64,000 nucleotides of DNA, taken from the NCBI GenBank assembly GCA_944324675.1, contig CALUXE010000003.1, positions 1 to 64,000 of the forward strand, written 5' to 3'. The DNA is from an uncultured Elusimicrobiales bacterium (GTDB lineage Bacteria > Elusimicrobiota > Elusimicrobia > Elusimicrobiales > Elusimicrobiaceae). Position numbers and translations under genes: made by a program. The notes under the pieces are model-generated. The model had not been told where the DNA came from. It made no database searches and was given only the letters and a program-made list of their open reading frames with translations. This document shows, one piece after another, positions 17,565 to 26,603 of the stretch (position 1 is its first letter; each line of letters starts with the position of its first letter).

Positions 17565-19952
17565 ATGAAAATACTTTATTCTTGGCTTAAAGATTTTATC
17601 GACTTGGATCTTACACCCGAAGAACTGGCAGGCAAACTTACCGTTCTTGGCATGGAAGTGGAAGAGATAAAAAAGACGGGCGCCGATTTTGACGACATTT
17701 ACGCCGCCAAAATAGTAAAGATAAACGCGCACCCCAATTCGGAAAAGCTGCACCTTGTCGATTTGGAAACCAAAGACGGCGCCAAGCGCGTAGTCTGCGG
17801 GGCGCAGAACATCGCCGAGGGGCAAACGGTACCCTTGGCCAATGTGGGATCGAGGCTCGGCAAGATTTATCTTAAACCGGCCGAAATACGCGGGGTAATA
17901 TCGGAGGGGATGTTATGCTCCGCCGATGAACTAGGCCTGGCGGCCGAACGCCAAAAAGGCATTATGATTTTGGACCCGAAAATACCCGTCGGCACGGACG
18001 TAAAAACATTATACGGCAAAGCCGACGCGATATTTGACGTTTCCCTAACGCCCAACCGTCCGGACCTTATGAGTCACCTCGGCATAGCAAGGGAGCTTAG
18101 CGTTTTGTTAAATATTCCTTTAAAAAAGAGGGAGTGGAAGAAATACAAAGGCGAAGGATCCGCTTTAAAAATCAACATACACACCGAAGACGACGGCTGC
18201 GCCAGATATACGGGCAGGATAATCCGCGGGGTAAAAAATACGGAGTCGCCCGCCTGGATGAAGGAACGCCTTTTGGCCATGGGCGTCAATCCAAAAAACG
18301 CGCTTGTCGATATTACCAACTATGTCCTTTTTGAAATAGGCCACCCGATGCACGCTTTTGATCTTAACCACCTTGAAGGCGGGGAAATAAACGTACGCTG
18401 GGCGCAGGAAAACGAAAACTTTTTGGCGCTGGATGATACCCAGCGCACCCTCACGCCGCAGAACCTCGTTATAGCCGACGGCAAGAAAGCGGTCGCCTTG
18501 GCGGGCGTTATGGGCGGCAAAGGCGACAGTATATTACCTGAAACCAAAGACATCTTTTTGGAAGGCGCGTATTTCTATCCGCCGTGCATAAACAAAACTT
18601 CAAAGAAGTTCGCGCTCAGCACGGAATCTTCCCAAAGGTTTGAAAGAGGCGTCGATATAGAAGGCTGCCTTAACTCAATAGAGATGGCGACGGCCCTGGT
18701 GCTTGAAATCTGCGGCGGAGAACCGAGCGAAATCAACGATGTTTACCCTAATCCTTACCGCCCCGCTCAAATAGAATTTAAACCCGAGGATCTGGAAAAG
18801 ATACTCGGAATGGAAATAGACCGCGAGCGCCTTAAAGACATCTTCGGCAGGCTTGGCGCGGACTTAAAAACTTCAGATTCGGGCGCTTGGCTGTTTACGC
18901 CCGGCTCTTACAGAAGGGATTTGAACCACAAATGGGATTTGGCGGAAGAGGCCGCGCGCTATATCGGTTTGGAAAATTTGGCCGCGGACGGCGACGGCAC
19001 AACCCACGCCACCCTATACTTCGGCGAGAATCCCAAAGCGGTGGACCTCGGGGAAAAATTCTCCGACGCTTTGGCGGGGCTCGGTTTTTACGAGTGTAAA
19101 AATTTTGACTTCGTATCGCAAAAGGATTTAGGTCTTTTCTCCTTCAGCGACAAAACCGCCGTCGAAATAAAAAACCCGCTCGCCGACGGAATGGAATTTT
19201 TAAGGCCGAATCTGCTTATGAGCCTGTTGAAAAACATAGCTCTCAACCAAAACTTCGGCAGACACGATTTGGCGCTTTTCGAGTACGGCAAAACTTTCTC
19301 TTTGCAGAAAGGTTTCCCGCTGGAAACTTTCTCTCTCGGCGCCGTTATGTGCGGCAAAACCCCGCGCGAAAAGTTTTTTATGAACCCGCAGTGCAAAGTG
19401 GGCTTTTACGGCCTTAAAGGCGCGGCGGAAAATATTTTGAGGGATTTTGAAGGCGTAACTTTCCAGCCGTCGAAAAACGCGCCTTCTCATATGCACCCCA
19501 AAATCTGTATGGATATTCTCTTAAACAACAAGAAAATAGGATTTTTGGGGCAAGTGCACCCGCTGACCTTAAAGGCTTACGACATCAAGCAAGACGTTTA
19601 CGCCTTTGAGTTTGACGTCAAAAACCTTGAAAAACTCTTTGACGCGCAGCAGTTCAAAAAAGCGCGCGAGATAAGCGCTTTCCCCGCTTCAAAGAGGGAT
19701 TTGTCCGTAGTTATAGACAAGAACATAACGTTCGATAAGGTGCGCCAAGTATTAAAAATGGCGGCGCCGGATACAAAGTACAATTTAATAGATTTGTATC
19801 AAGGCTCTAACTTGCCCGAGGGCAAAAAGAGCATTACCCTAAGTTTCGATTTTATTTCCAAGGAGAAAACCCTTACCGACGCGGAAGTAAACAAAGCGGT
19901 AGAGGCTATCCTCGCAAAACTGAAATCGGACTTGGGCGCGGAATTAAGATAA
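17565..19952 (+). CDS. pheT: Phenylalanine--tRNA ligase beta subunit
   Basis: 795 residues. Domain order is typical: N-terminal EMAP/tRNA-binding domain (about 40-150; VCGAQNIAEGQTVPLANVGS), B3/B4 editing domain (200-370), B5 domain (400-470), catalytic-like core, and C-terminal FDX-ACB anticodon-binding domain (700-795; FPASKRDLSVVIDKNITFDKV). It pairs with PheS as a heterotetramer and hydrolyses Tyr-tRNA-Phe. The start codon directly follows the pheS stop. Confidence 0.97.
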   Translation: MKILYSWLKDFIDLDLTPEELAGKLTVLGMEVEEIKKTGADFDDIYAAKIVKINAHPNSEKLHLVDLETKDGAKRVVCGAQNIAEGQTVPLANVGSRLGKIYLKPAEIRGVISEGMLCSADELGLAAERQKGIMILDPKIPVGTDVKTLYGKADAIFDVSLTPNRPDLMSHLGIARELSVLLNIPLKKREWKKYKGEGSALKINIHTEDDGCARYTGRIIRGVKNTESPAWMKERLLAMGVNPKNALVDITNYVLFEIGHPMHAFDLNHLEGGEINVRWAQENENFLALDDTQRTLTPQNLVIADGKKAVALAGVMGGKGDSILPETKDIFLEGAYFYPPCINKTSKKFALSTESSQRFERGVDIEGCLNSIEMATALVLEICGGEPSEINDVYPNPYRPAQIEFKPEDLEKILGMEIDRERLKDIFGRLGADLKTSDSGAWLFTPGSYRRDLNHKWDLAEEAARYIGLENLAADGDGTTHATLYFGENPKAVDLGEKFSDALAGLGFYECKNFDFVSQKDLGLFSFSDKTAVEIKNPLADGMEFLRPNLLMSLLKNIALNQNFGRHDLALFEYGKTFSLQKGFPLETFSLGAVMCGKTPREKFFMNPQCKVGFYGLKGAAENILRDFEGVTFQPSKNAPSHMHPKICMDILLNNKKIGFLGQVHPLTLKAYDIKQDVYAFEFDVKNLEKLFDAQQFKKAREISAFPASKRDLSVVIDKNITFDKVRQVLKMAAPDTKYNLIDLYQGSNLPEGKKSITLSFDFISKEKTLTDAEVNKAVEAILAKLKSDLGAELR

Positions 19953-19962
19953 AACATAAAGT

Positions 19963-20238
19963 ATGGAAGACGACAAATACAAACAGCTGCACCTCCTAAT
20001 AGACCGCATATCGGCCAGGCTCGCGCAGGCTGAAGAGGAAAATATGCTTCTTCAAGCTAAAGTCAGAACTTTGGAGTCAAACGTAAAAGTACTGCAAAGC
20101 GCGCAAGTTACCGCGCGGGCTTTAAAAGAATGGAAAGACGTAACGACTTCCATATTAAAGAAACTTTACGCTAAAATAGAACGGGAGATAGAGAGAATAG
20201 AGCAGCAATCCTCTTCCCCCGATTTGGGCGGGAAATGA
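19963..20238 (+). CDS. Small coiled-coil protein, ZapB-like
   Basis: 91 residues, almost entirely charged heptad-like helix (residues 5-85: LHLLIDRISARLAQAEEENMLL and onward). No enzyme motif. Its place just before a ZapA-like gene and its coiled-coil nature suggest a ZapB-type divisome partner, but the sequence alone does not prove it. It starts 10 nt after pheT and overlaps the next gene by 4 nt. Confidence 0.55.
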   Translation: MEDDKYKQLHLLIDRISARLAQAEEENMLLQAKVRTLESNVKVLQSAQVTARALKEWKDVTTSILKKLYAKIEREIERIEQQSSSPDLGGK

Positions 20239-20546
20239 GCAAGAAACAAGAACCTGTTACCGTAACGATAAAAAGAATAGAGCTCGACGATGTCGTGCTG
20301 GAAGGGCTCGGCCCTTTGGACGTCAACGCCTTGGCAAGAGAAATAGAAAACAAGATGGATCAGTTCTCGGAAGAGAAACATACCGTGGACACTTTCAAAA
20401 TATTGCTTCACACGACACTTTTCTACGCTGCCAAAGCTTATATGAAAAACAATAACGAAGAGCAAAAAAGCAAAGCGGGCGAAAAGCAGCTGGACAGCGC
20501 GATAGAAAAGTTAAATCTTGCTTTAAACCGTTTGCCCCTTAAATAG
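20235..20546 (+). CDS. zapA: Cell division protein ZapA-like
   Basis: 103 residues with the ZapA layout: a short N-terminal beta region (VTVTIKRIELDDVVLEGLGPLDVNALAREIENKM) and a long C-terminal helix (SEEKHTVDTFKILLHTTLFYAAKAYM and onward). ZapA crosslinks FtsZ filaments at midcell. A zapA gene after pheT is also found in other bacteria. The match is by pattern, not by strict motif. It is followed 2 nt later by rarA. Confidence 0.6.
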   Translation: MSKKQEPVTVTIKRIELDDVVLEGLGPLDVNALAREIENKMDQFSEEKHTVDTFKILLHTTLFYAAKAYMKNNNEEQKSKAGEKQLDSAIEKLNLALNRLPLK

Positions 20547-20548
20547 AT

Positions 20549-21823
20549 ATGAGCGATTTTTTTGAAGAAGAAAGGCGCGAAGCCGCAAAAGCAAATATGC
20601 CTCTGGCGGCAAGATTGGCGCCCCAAAAGCTGGAAGATTTCGCAGGGCAGGAAGATATTCTCGCGCCGGGCAAACTCCTGCGCCGACTTATAGAGGCCGA
20701 TAAAGTCCGCTCCGCCGTATTCTTCGGCCCGCCGGGCGTAGGCAAAACGGCACTCGCGAGATTTATCGCCAAGACTACCCGCGCGCACGTTAGCGAACTT
20801 AACGCCGCGGCCGCGGGCGTGGGTGACTTAAAAAAAGTTTTGGAAGAGGCCCGCCTTAGAATAGAAAATAATTTCGAGCAAAAACGCACCCTGCTTATCT
20901 TGGACGAAATCCACCACTTTAACAAAACGCAGCAGGACGTACTTTTGCCTTCGGTGGAAAGCGGGCAGATAATCCTTATCGGCATAACAACGGAAAACCC
21001 GTACTTCTACATCAACAACGCTTTGCTTTCAAGATTTTCCGTCTTTGAGTTCAAACCTTTAAGCGCGGAAAATCTTTCAAAAATAACGAAGAATGCGCAG
21101 GAAAGCCAAAACTTCATTATTGACGACGACGCGAAAGATTTCCTTATCACGCAGTCAAACGGCGACGCCAGACGCTTTTTAAACGCCTTGGAACTGGCTT
21201 TAATAACTACGCCCTATGTCGGCGGACCAAAACACATAACTTTCGATATCGCCAAAGACTGCATACAAAAAAGACATCTTAACTACGACAAAAAAGGCGA
21301 CGATCATTACGACGTAATATCTGCTTTCATAAAATCAATGCGCGGTTCGGACCCGGACGCCGCCGTCTATTGGCTGGCCAGAATGCTCGAATCGGGCGAA
21401 GACCCGCGCTTTATCGCAAGACGTATTTTTATCTGCGCGGCGGAAGACGTCGGCCTAGCCGAACCTACCGCAATAGTCATAGCGCAAGCCGCTTTTAAAA
21501 GCGCGCAGGTGCTGGGTATGCCGGAAGTGAGAATACCGCTCGCACAGGCGGCCATATACGTGGCCTGCGCGCCAAAATCCAATGCCGCCTATTTGGCCAT
21601 AGACGCCGCTTTGGACGAAGTCAAAAACGGACCGAGGAGGGATGTGCCCCCGCATTTAAGAAGCTCGATTAAAAACGAGGGCTATAAATACGCGCACGAT
21701 TACCCCAACCATTACGTTGACCAGCAATATATGCCCATGCCCAAAAAATTTTATAAGCCGACCGTAATGGGCAAAGAAAGAATTATAAAAGAGCGGCAGG
21801 AAAATTTAAGGAAGAAGAAATAA
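20549..21823 (+). CDS. rarA: Replication-associated recombination protein A (RarA/MgsA), AAA+ ATPase
   Basis: 424 residues. It starts MPLAARLAPQKLEDFAGQEDIL, the typical RarA opening. The Walker A motif is GPPGVGKT (about residues 55-62), Walker B is LLILDEIHHFN, and TTENPYFYINNALLSR is sensor-1. The C-terminal domain has HYDVISAFIKSMRGSDPDAAVYWLARMLESGEDPRFIARR and CAPKSN. It acts at stalled replication forks. It overlaps xseA by one base. Confidence 0.96.
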   Translation: MSDFFEEERREAAKANMPLAARLAPQKLEDFAGQEDILAPGKLLRRLIEADKVRSAVFFGPPGVGKTALARFIAKTTRAHVSELNAAAAGVGDLKKVLEEARLRIENNFEQKRTLLILDEIHHFNKTQQDVLLPSVESGQIILIGITTENPYFYINNALLSRFSVFEFKPLSAENLSKITKNAQESQNFIIDDDAKDFLITQSNGDARRFLNALELALITTPYVGGPKHITFDIAKDCIQKRHLNYDKKGDDHYDVISAFIKSMRGSDPDAAVYWLARMLESGEDPRFIARRIFICAAEDVGLAEPTAIVIAQAAFKSAQVLGMPEVRIPLAQAAIYVACAPKSNAAYLAIDAALDEVKNGPRRDVPPHLRSSIKNEGYKYAHDYPNHYVDQQYMPMPKKFYKPTVMGKERIIKERQENLRKKK

Positions 21824-23010
21824 TGCTCCCTTTCTCTAAAGATAAAATCTTTTCCGTAACCGAAATCAGCCAAACCGTAAAGCAAATGCTGGAAGGCGTT
21901 TTTGGGGAAGTCGCCGTAGAAGGCGAAATCTCCAATCTAAAAACCGCTTCCAGCGGGCATATCTATTTTGACCTTAAAGACGAGAACGCCTTAATCTCGG
22001 CGGTGTTGTTTAAAGGCTATGCCCGCGGGCTGATTTTAAAAGAAGGCGATCTTATAGTCGCGCGGGGCGAAATATCCTGCTATATCAAACAAGGCAGATA
22101 CCAGCTTATCGTCAAAGAGGCGGAAGTAAAGACCAAGGGCAATTTGTTTGCCGAATTTGAGAAATTGAAAGAGAAACTTTCCCAAGAAGGCCTTTTTGAC
22201 GAAGACAAAAAACTTCCGCTTCCGGCTTTCCCCTCAAGGATAGGCGTGGTTACTTCGCCAACGGGCGCGGCGATACGGGATATACTTTCCGTACTTAAAA
22301 GGCGGGGGCGCAATCTGGAAATAATAATAGCGCCCGCTTTGGTGCAGGGCGAAGGCTCCAAAGAGCAAATAGTTCAAGCCCTGAAAAATTTGCAAAAATT
22401 AACTCCCCCGCCCGACGTTATTTTGCTGGGCAGGGGCGGCGGCAGTATAGAAGATTTATGGAGCTTTAACGAGGAGCTTGTCGTCCGCGCGGTAGCCGCG
22501 AGCAAAATACCGATTATATCCTGCGTCGGACACGAAACGGATTTTACTCTAACCGATTTTGCCGCCTCTTTAAGAGCGCCTACGCCTTCGGCCGCGGCGG
22601 AGCTGGTAGTCAAAAACGCGCAAGATACGGCGGAAAAATTATTTTCCTTAAACAAACTGCTGCTTAACTCTCTGACGATAAAGTATGAACGTCTTAACAG
22701 CAGACTTTCTTTGGCGATTAACAGCAAATACTTTAAAGAGCCCGCATTATTTTTCGAACGCAAAGAGCAAACCTTGGACGATCTTAAAGAAACGCTTTAT
22801 ACTAAAATAGATATTCTTTTGAAAACAAAAGCAAACGCCAAGCATTTTCTTGAACAGCGCCTCGCGCTCTTAAGCCCGCAGGCTACCCTTAAACGGGGAT
22901 ACGCCATCGTCAGACGCAGCGCGACGGGCGAGGTGGTGCGATCTTCCCTTAAAGGAGAGCACCTGACGGTGCAAACTTCTTACGATAATTTTGAGGTGGA
23001 AACATTATGA
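21823..23010 (+). CDS. xseA: Exodeoxyribonuclease VII large subunit
   Basis: 395 residues. The N-terminal OB-fold (VTEISQTVKQMLEGVFGEVAVEGEISNLKTASSGHIYF-type region) is followed by the catalytic core (RIGVVTSPTGAAIRDIL; LGRGGGSIEDLWSFNEE; SCVGHETDFTLTDFAA, about 100-270) and a C-terminal coiled coil. With XseB it degrades single-stranded DNA. It overlaps rarA by 1 base and xseB by 4 nt. Confidence 0.96.
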   Translation: MLPFSKDKIFSVTEISQTVKQMLEGVFGEVAVEGEISNLKTASSGHIYFDLKDENALISAVLFKGYARGLILKEGDLIVARGEISCYIKQGRYQLIVKEAEVKTKGNLFAEFEKLKEKLSQEGLFDEDKKLPLPAFPSRIGVVTSPTGAAIRDILSVLKRRGRNLEIIIAPALVQGEGSKEQIVQALKNLQKLTPPPDVILLGRGGGSIEDLWSFNEELVVRAVAASKIPIISCVGHETDFTLTDFAASLRAPTPSAAAELVVKNAQDTAEKLFSLNKLLLNSLTIKYERLNSRLSLAINSKYFKEPALFFERKEQTLDDLKETLYTKIDILLKTKANAKHFLEQRLALLSPQATLKRGYAIVRRSATGEVVRSSLKGEHLTVQTSYDNFEVETL

Positions 23011-23240
23011 GCAAGAAAAATACTTTCGAGGCGAAACTGGCCCGCCTTGAAGAAATAGTAAACGCCCTTGACGGCGACACTATCCCATTGGAAGAAAGCT
23101 CAAAACTATTTGAGGAGGGCTTGACCCTTTCCAAGGAATTGACGGAAAAATTAAACGAAGTAAAATTTAAAGTGCAAACTCTAAAAGAGAAAGGCTCCAC
23201 CTTGGTTCTTGAACCTTTCGATAAGGAGGAAAATGCCTAA
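23007..23240 (+). CDS. xseB: Exodeoxyribonuclease VII small subunit
   Basis: 77 residues, typical of the XseB helical hairpin: FEAKLARLEEIVNALD, then PLEESSKLFEEGLTLSKEL. It binds the coiled coil of XseA. It overlaps xseA by 4 nt and the tlyA start by 8 nt. Confidence 0.93.
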   Translation: MSKKNTFEAKLARLEEIVNALDGDTIPLEESSKLFEEGLTLSKELTEKLNEVKFKVQTLKEKGSTLVLEPFDKEENA

Positions 23241-23985
23241 ACTGCGTTTGGATAATGCGCTGGTTAATTTGGGCTTGGCCTCAAGCAGGAATAAGGCCCA
23301 AGCCATCATTATGGCCGGTGAAGCCTTGGTAAACGGCCAAGTTGAGACCCGCGCCGACAGAAACATCAAACCCGAGGATAATATTTCCCTAAAAGAGAAA
23401 TCCTGCCCCTATGTATCAAGGGGCGGCTTAAAATTGCAAGGCGCTTTGGACTCTTTTAAAATATCCGTAAAAGATAAAATCTGCGCCGATATAGGCGTGG
23501 CGACGGGCGGATTTTCCCATTGTTTCCTGCTAAGAGGCGCTAAAGAAGTTTACGGCATAGACGTCGGCAAAGGCCAAATCGCCAGCGAGATTACCGCCTT
23601 TAAAAACTTCTTCTTCCGCCCTAACACAAATGCGCGTTATATAACACCGAATATGTTCCCGCACCCGTTTGAAGCCGCCGCAGTTGACGTCTCTTTCATC
23701 TCTCTTAAAATGATTATGCCCGCATTATTTTCTTGTATGGCCCAAAACAGCGATATAGTATTCTTAATTAAGCCCCAATTTGAGCTTACCCCCAAAGAAG
23801 TACCCCACGGCATAGTCAAAACCGACGAAAACCGTCAAAAAGCGGTTTCTTTGGTAAGGGATTTCTTTAAGCAAAATCTTGAAGCCAAGTACAATGCCCA
23901 AGAACAAGGACTCATCAATTCGCCCATTACCGGTATGCACGGCAATATAGAGTTCCTGTGGCATATAAAAATAAACGCGAAATAA
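23233..23985 (+). CDS. tlyA: TlyA family rRNA 2'-O-methyltransferase / putative hemolysin
   Basis: 250 residues. It has an N-terminal S4 RNA-binding domain (LRLDNALVNLGLASSRNKAQAIIMAGEALVNG) and a FtsJ-like SAM-binding domain (SRGGLKLQGAL; ICADIGVATGGFSHCFLLRGAKEVYGIDVG). Mycobacterial TlyA methylates 16S and 23S rRNA; here the target is assumed. The ATG at 23233 is preceded by AAGGAGGA. An earlier in-frame start inside xseB lacks such a site. Last gene of the rarA-xseAB cluster. Confidence 0.9.
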   Translation: MPKLRLDNALVNLGLASSRNKAQAIIMAGEALVNGQVETRADRNIKPEDNISLKEKSCPYVSRGGLKLQGALDSFKISVKDKICADIGVATGGFSHCFLLRGAKEVYGIDVGKGQIASEITAFKNFFFRPNTNARYITPNMFPHPFEAAAVDVSFISLKMIMPALFSCMAQNSDIVFLIKPQFELTPKEVPHGIVKTDENRQKAVSLVRDFFKQNLEAKYNAQEQGLINSPITGMHGNIEFLWHIKINAK

Positions 23986-24170
23986 TCATTTAAAGCTTTT
24001 TAGCCCGTCTGCAATCAAAATTATCGCCGCTATTATTTATGGCCAACATACTTTTATTTCGCAAAAAAACATTCCCTTCAAATGCGCTCCGCCGATTTAG
24101 CATAAAAACTCAGCAGAATTTTATTGTCCAACGAATGCGCCCTCGAAAGCCATTCTTTGGATACAAACAA

Positions 24171-24198
24171 AAAACCCCGCTTAGAAAAGCGGGGTTTT
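24171..24198. terminator. Bidirectional terminator between tlyA and rplA
   Basis: Perfect 12-bp stem AAAACCCCGCTT/AAGCGGGGTTTT (24171-24182/24187-24198) with a 4-nt loop. It has T runs on both strands, so it can end both the convergent tlyA unit and the secE-nusG-rplKA unit. The rest of 23986-24215 holds nothing I recognise. Confidence 0.9.
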
Positions 24199-24215
24199 AT
24201 AGCAAAAGAGTCTGA

Positions 24216-24902
24216 TTAAGCGTTCACTTTACTAGTGTCAACGTGTAAACCTGGCCCCATCGTGGAAGATAAGGAGACCGTCCTTACATACACGCCTTTG
24301 GAGGTTGAAGGTTTTACTTTGTTGATTACTTCCAAAACAGCTTTTGCGTTGTCAAACAGCTTATCGGCTTCGAACGAGGCCTTGCCTACCGGTACGTGAA
24401 CGATACCGTAAGCGTCGGCTTTAAATTCTATCCTGCCGGCCTTAAGCTCTTTTACCGCCGTAGCAACGTCAAAGGTGACGGTGCCGGCTTTCGGGTTCGG
24501 CATCAAGCCGCGAGGCCCCAATATCTTGGCCGCTTTGGCTAAATCCCTCATCGTGTCCGGGGTAGCTACGAGGACGTCAAAGTCCATCTTGCCTTTAAGT
24601 ATGTCTTCCACCAATTCCTCGCCGCCTACCAAATCGGCTCCCGCTTTCTGAGCGTCTTGAGCATGCTCGCCCTTGGCCAATACCGCTATGCGTTTGGTCT
24701 TGCCGGTGCCGTGCGGAAGAACTACCATCGTCCTTACCTGCTGGTCCGATTTCTTGGTGTCGATGCCTAAGCGGACGTGCAATTCGACGGTTTCGTCAAA
24801 TTTGGCTTTCGCGTTTTCCTTACACAGAGCTACCGCTTCTTTCAACGTGTAGAGCTTTTTGCTGTCTATCGTCTTTTTAGCTGCTTCCATTCTTTTTCCC
24901 AT
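24216..24902 (-). CDS. rplA: 50S ribosomal protein L1
   Basis: 228 residues, full length. Conserved segments are [61 protein letters not shown] and TMGPG near the end. It binds the 23S L1 stalk and often represses its own operon. It is last in this operon and is followed by a strong terminator. The usual downstream rplJ-rplL-rpoB-rpoC are not here. GGAGACAAG precedes the ATG. Confidence 0.97.
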   Translation of the reverse strand: MGKRMEAAKKTIDSKKLYTLKEAVALCKENAKAKFDETVELHVRLGIDTKKSDQQVRTMVVLPHGTGKTKRIAVLAKGEHAQDAQKAGADLVGGEELVEDILKGKMDFDVLVATPDTMRDLAKAAKILGPRGLMPNPKAGTVTFDVATAVKELKAGRIEFKADAYGIVHVPVGKASFEADKLFDNAKAVLEVINKVKPSTSKGVYVRTVSLSSTMGPGLHVDTSKVNA

Positions 24903-24953
24903 CTTGTCTCCTTTAGGTCTAACGGGCCGTTAAGCCCTCCCTGGATAAATTCC

Positions 24954-25388
24954 TTATTTTACTATGTCGACGCCCATGCTTCTGGCCGTGCCTTTTACCA
25001 TCTCGGCGGCCTGCTTTACGTCCTTGGTGTTCAAGTCCGGCAGTTTCTCCGCCGCGATCTCTTCGCACTGTTTCTGCGTCAACTTGCCCACTTTGTCTTT
25101 ATGGGGCGTGCCGGAACCCTTCGCAAGGCCCAGCTTCTTTACTATAAGTACCGCCATCGGCGGCATCTTCGTGATGAAAGAGAATGATCTGTCTTCATAT
25201 ACCGTTATTACCACGGGTATTTTGACTCCTTTCTCCAACTTCGCGGTCTTGGCATTAAACTGCTTGCAGAATTCCATGATGTTTACGCCATGCTGACCCA
25301 ATGCCGGGCCTACCGGCGGCGCAGGATTCGCGGCCCCTGCCGGTATCTGCAGTTTAATATAGCCTTTGATTTTTTTCTCTTTTGCCAT
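24954..25388 (-). CDS. rplK: 50S ribosomal protein L11
   Basis: 144 residues, full length. Conserved [35 protein letters not shown]-type N-terminal domain and C-terminal RNA-binding domain ([24 protein letters not shown]). It forms the GTPase-associated centre of the large subunit. It sits between nusG and rplA in the classical order. Confidence 0.97.
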   Translation of the reverse strand: MAKEKKIKGYIKLQIPAGAANPAPPVGPALGQHGVNIMEFCKQFNAKTAKLEKGVKIPVVITVYEDRSFSFITKMPPMAVLIVKKLGLAKGSGTPHKDKVGKLTQKQCEEIAAEKLPDLNTKDVKQAAEMVKGTARSMGVDIVK

Positions 25389-25409
25389 TTTTATTTTACT
25401 CCTTAATCT

Positions 25410-25425
25410 GCCCGCCTTGGCGGGC
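25410..25425 (-). promoter_or_regulatory. Hairpin in the nusG-rplK gap, possible L1 operator
   Basis: GCCCGCC/GGCGGGC (25410-25416/25419-25425) forms a stable hairpin in the short gap upstream of rplK. There is no T run, so it is not a plain terminator. In E. coli, L1 represses its operon by binding the rplK leader. This hairpin is at the right place, but I cannot match the L1 consensus. Confidence 0.4.
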
Positions 25426-25436
25426 TGCTGCTAAAT

Positions 25437-26027
25437 CTAGTTTATCTTCTCAACCTGTAAGTAGTCCACTTCTACGGGGGTAGCTCTGTCAAAAACCGTT
25501 ACCATCACTTTCAGCTTGTTTTTGGCTTCGTTTACTTCTTCTATTACGCCGACAAAATGCTTAAACGGCCCTTCCGTAACGCGTACTTGCTCGCCGCGGT
25601 CAAACTGTACCGCGTGCTTGGGCTTGCCGTCAGTAACAGTCGTCAATTCCACTATACCCGCTATTTCCTCCTCCGGAAGAGGCACAGGATACGGATCGCC
25701 CAAAAAGCCCGTCACTCCTATTATGTTCCTTATGAACCAATAGGTTTGGCTGGTTAAGATCATTTCCACCAATATGTATCCGGGAAAAAATTTGCGTTTC
25801 CTTAAGGTCTTTTTGTTTTGCTTTACTTCGACCACTTCTTCGGTAGGCACCAATACGTTAAAGACTTTATCACCAAAGTTTTGTACTTTTATTTGCGTTA
25901 AAATCTTTTCTTTTACCTTGTCCTCGTGGCCCGTTTGAGTGTGAACAACGTACCAGTACTTCTCCCGTGATTCGTGCTCTTTCGCTACGGACGCTTCGGT
26001 TTGATTGGCTTTCGTTTCTTCGCTCAT
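25437..26027 (-). CDS. nusG: Transcription termination/antitermination factor NusG
   Basis: 196 residues. The NGN domain (YWYVVHTQTGHEDKVKEKI; RKRKFFPGYILVEM) is followed by a KOW domain (FDRGEQVRVTEGPFKHFVGVIEEVNEAKNKLKVMV). An N-terminal extension of about 25 residues is acidic and probably disordered. It couples RNA polymerase with Rho and the ribosome. It follows secE with a one-base gap. Confidence 0.97.
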   Translation of the reverse strand: MSEETKANQTEASVAKEHESREKYWYVVHTQTGHEDKVKEKILTQIKVQNFGDKVFNVLVPTEEVVEVKQNKKTLRKRKFFPGYILVEMILTSQTYWFIRNIIGVTGFLGDPYPVPLPEEEIAGIVELTTVTDGKPKHAVQFDRGEQVRVTEGPFKHFVGVIEEVNEAKNKLKVMVTVFDRATPVEVDYLQVEKIN

Positions 26028-26028
26028 T

Positions 26029-26217
26029 TTAATTGCTCCCTATTATCTTACTCAACACCGAAGATAAGATAAAGTCTATCCCGCTTATATATACAGCTAT
26101 TATAGCTACCACAATAAAAACGAATATCGTGGATTGTATCATCTGCGCTCTGGAAAGCCATACGCTCTTCTTAAGCTCAAAATATGACTCCCTAAGGAAA
26201 CTTATTGCTTTATTCAT
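26029..26217 (-). CDS. secE: Preprotein translocase subunit SecE
   Basis: 62 residues, the short single-membrane-helix form. An amphipathic N-terminal helix (AISFLRESYFELKKSVWLSRAQMIQST) leads into one membrane segment (about 30-55). It is part of the SecYEG channel. Its position between tRNA-Trp and nusG is the conserved one and supports the call despite its size. Confidence 0.93.
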   Translation of the reverse strand: MNKAISFLRESYFELKKSVWLSRAQMIQSTIFVFIVVAIIAVYISGIDFILSSVLSKIIGSN

Positions 26218-26240
26218 ATAACCTACCGTTTCTTAAAATC

Positions 26241-26315
26241 TGGCAGGAGCGGAAGGACTCGAACCTTCAGTCCCGGTTTTGGAGACCGGTGGTTTACCAG
26301 TTAACCGACGCTCCC
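26241..26315 (-). tRNA. tRNA-Trp (CCA)
   Basis: 75 nt on the minus strand including an encoded 3' CCA. Acceptor GGGAGCG pairs with CGCTCCT. The anticodon arm is CCGGT-CTCCAAA-ACCGG with anticodon CCA, and the T-arm has GGTTCGAGTCC. It lies between rpmG and secE, the common place for trpT. It is the only tRNA here with an encoded CCA. Confidence 0.96.
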
Positions 26316-26337
26316 ATACTCTAATCTATGCGAAACC

Positions 26338-26505
26338 TTATTTGGAGGCTTTGCTCTCTTTATGCAAAGTCTGCTTGCCGCATTTCTTGCAAAATTTGTT
26401 TAATTCGACTTTATAGTCTTTCTTTTTGCCTTTAGCAAAATAGTAGTTCTTGTTTTTGCATTCCGTGCACGATAACACGAATGTTAATCTTTCTGCTGTT
26501 GCCAT
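26338..26505 (-). CDS. rpmG: 50S ribosomal protein L33
   Basis: 55 residues, read directly from the minus strand: it begins MATAERLTFVLSCTECKNKN and ends HKESKASK. It has two CxxC pairs (CTEC near residue 13 and CKKC near 39), the zinc-binding form of L33. It lies between tuf and tRNA-Trp, the usual context. Too short for many gene finders. Confidence 0.95.
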   Translation of the reverse strand: MATAERLTFVLSCTECKNKNYYFAKGKKKDYKVELNKFCKKCGKQTLHKESKASK

Positions 26506-26529
26506 TTTTTCTGTCCTGTCTTAAATTTC

Positions 26530-26587
26530 GGGATTTAATCCCTCTAAAGATACCTATAGGGACATTGTACCCAATGTCCCTATTAGG
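26530..26587 (-). promoter_or_regulatory. Long intercistronic hairpin between tuf and rpmG
   Basis: A perfect 11-bp stem TAGGGACATTG/CAATGTCCCTA (26557-26567/26572-26582) is extended by CCTA/TAGG with one bulged base (26553-26556/26584-26587). A second small hairpin GGGAT/ATCCC is at 26530-26542. There is no T run on the minus strand, so this may be an RNA processing or partial attenuation site that sets tuf against rpmG and the downstream genes. Confidence 0.55.
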
Positions 26588-26603
26588 TTCCTATTTCAAA
26601 CTG

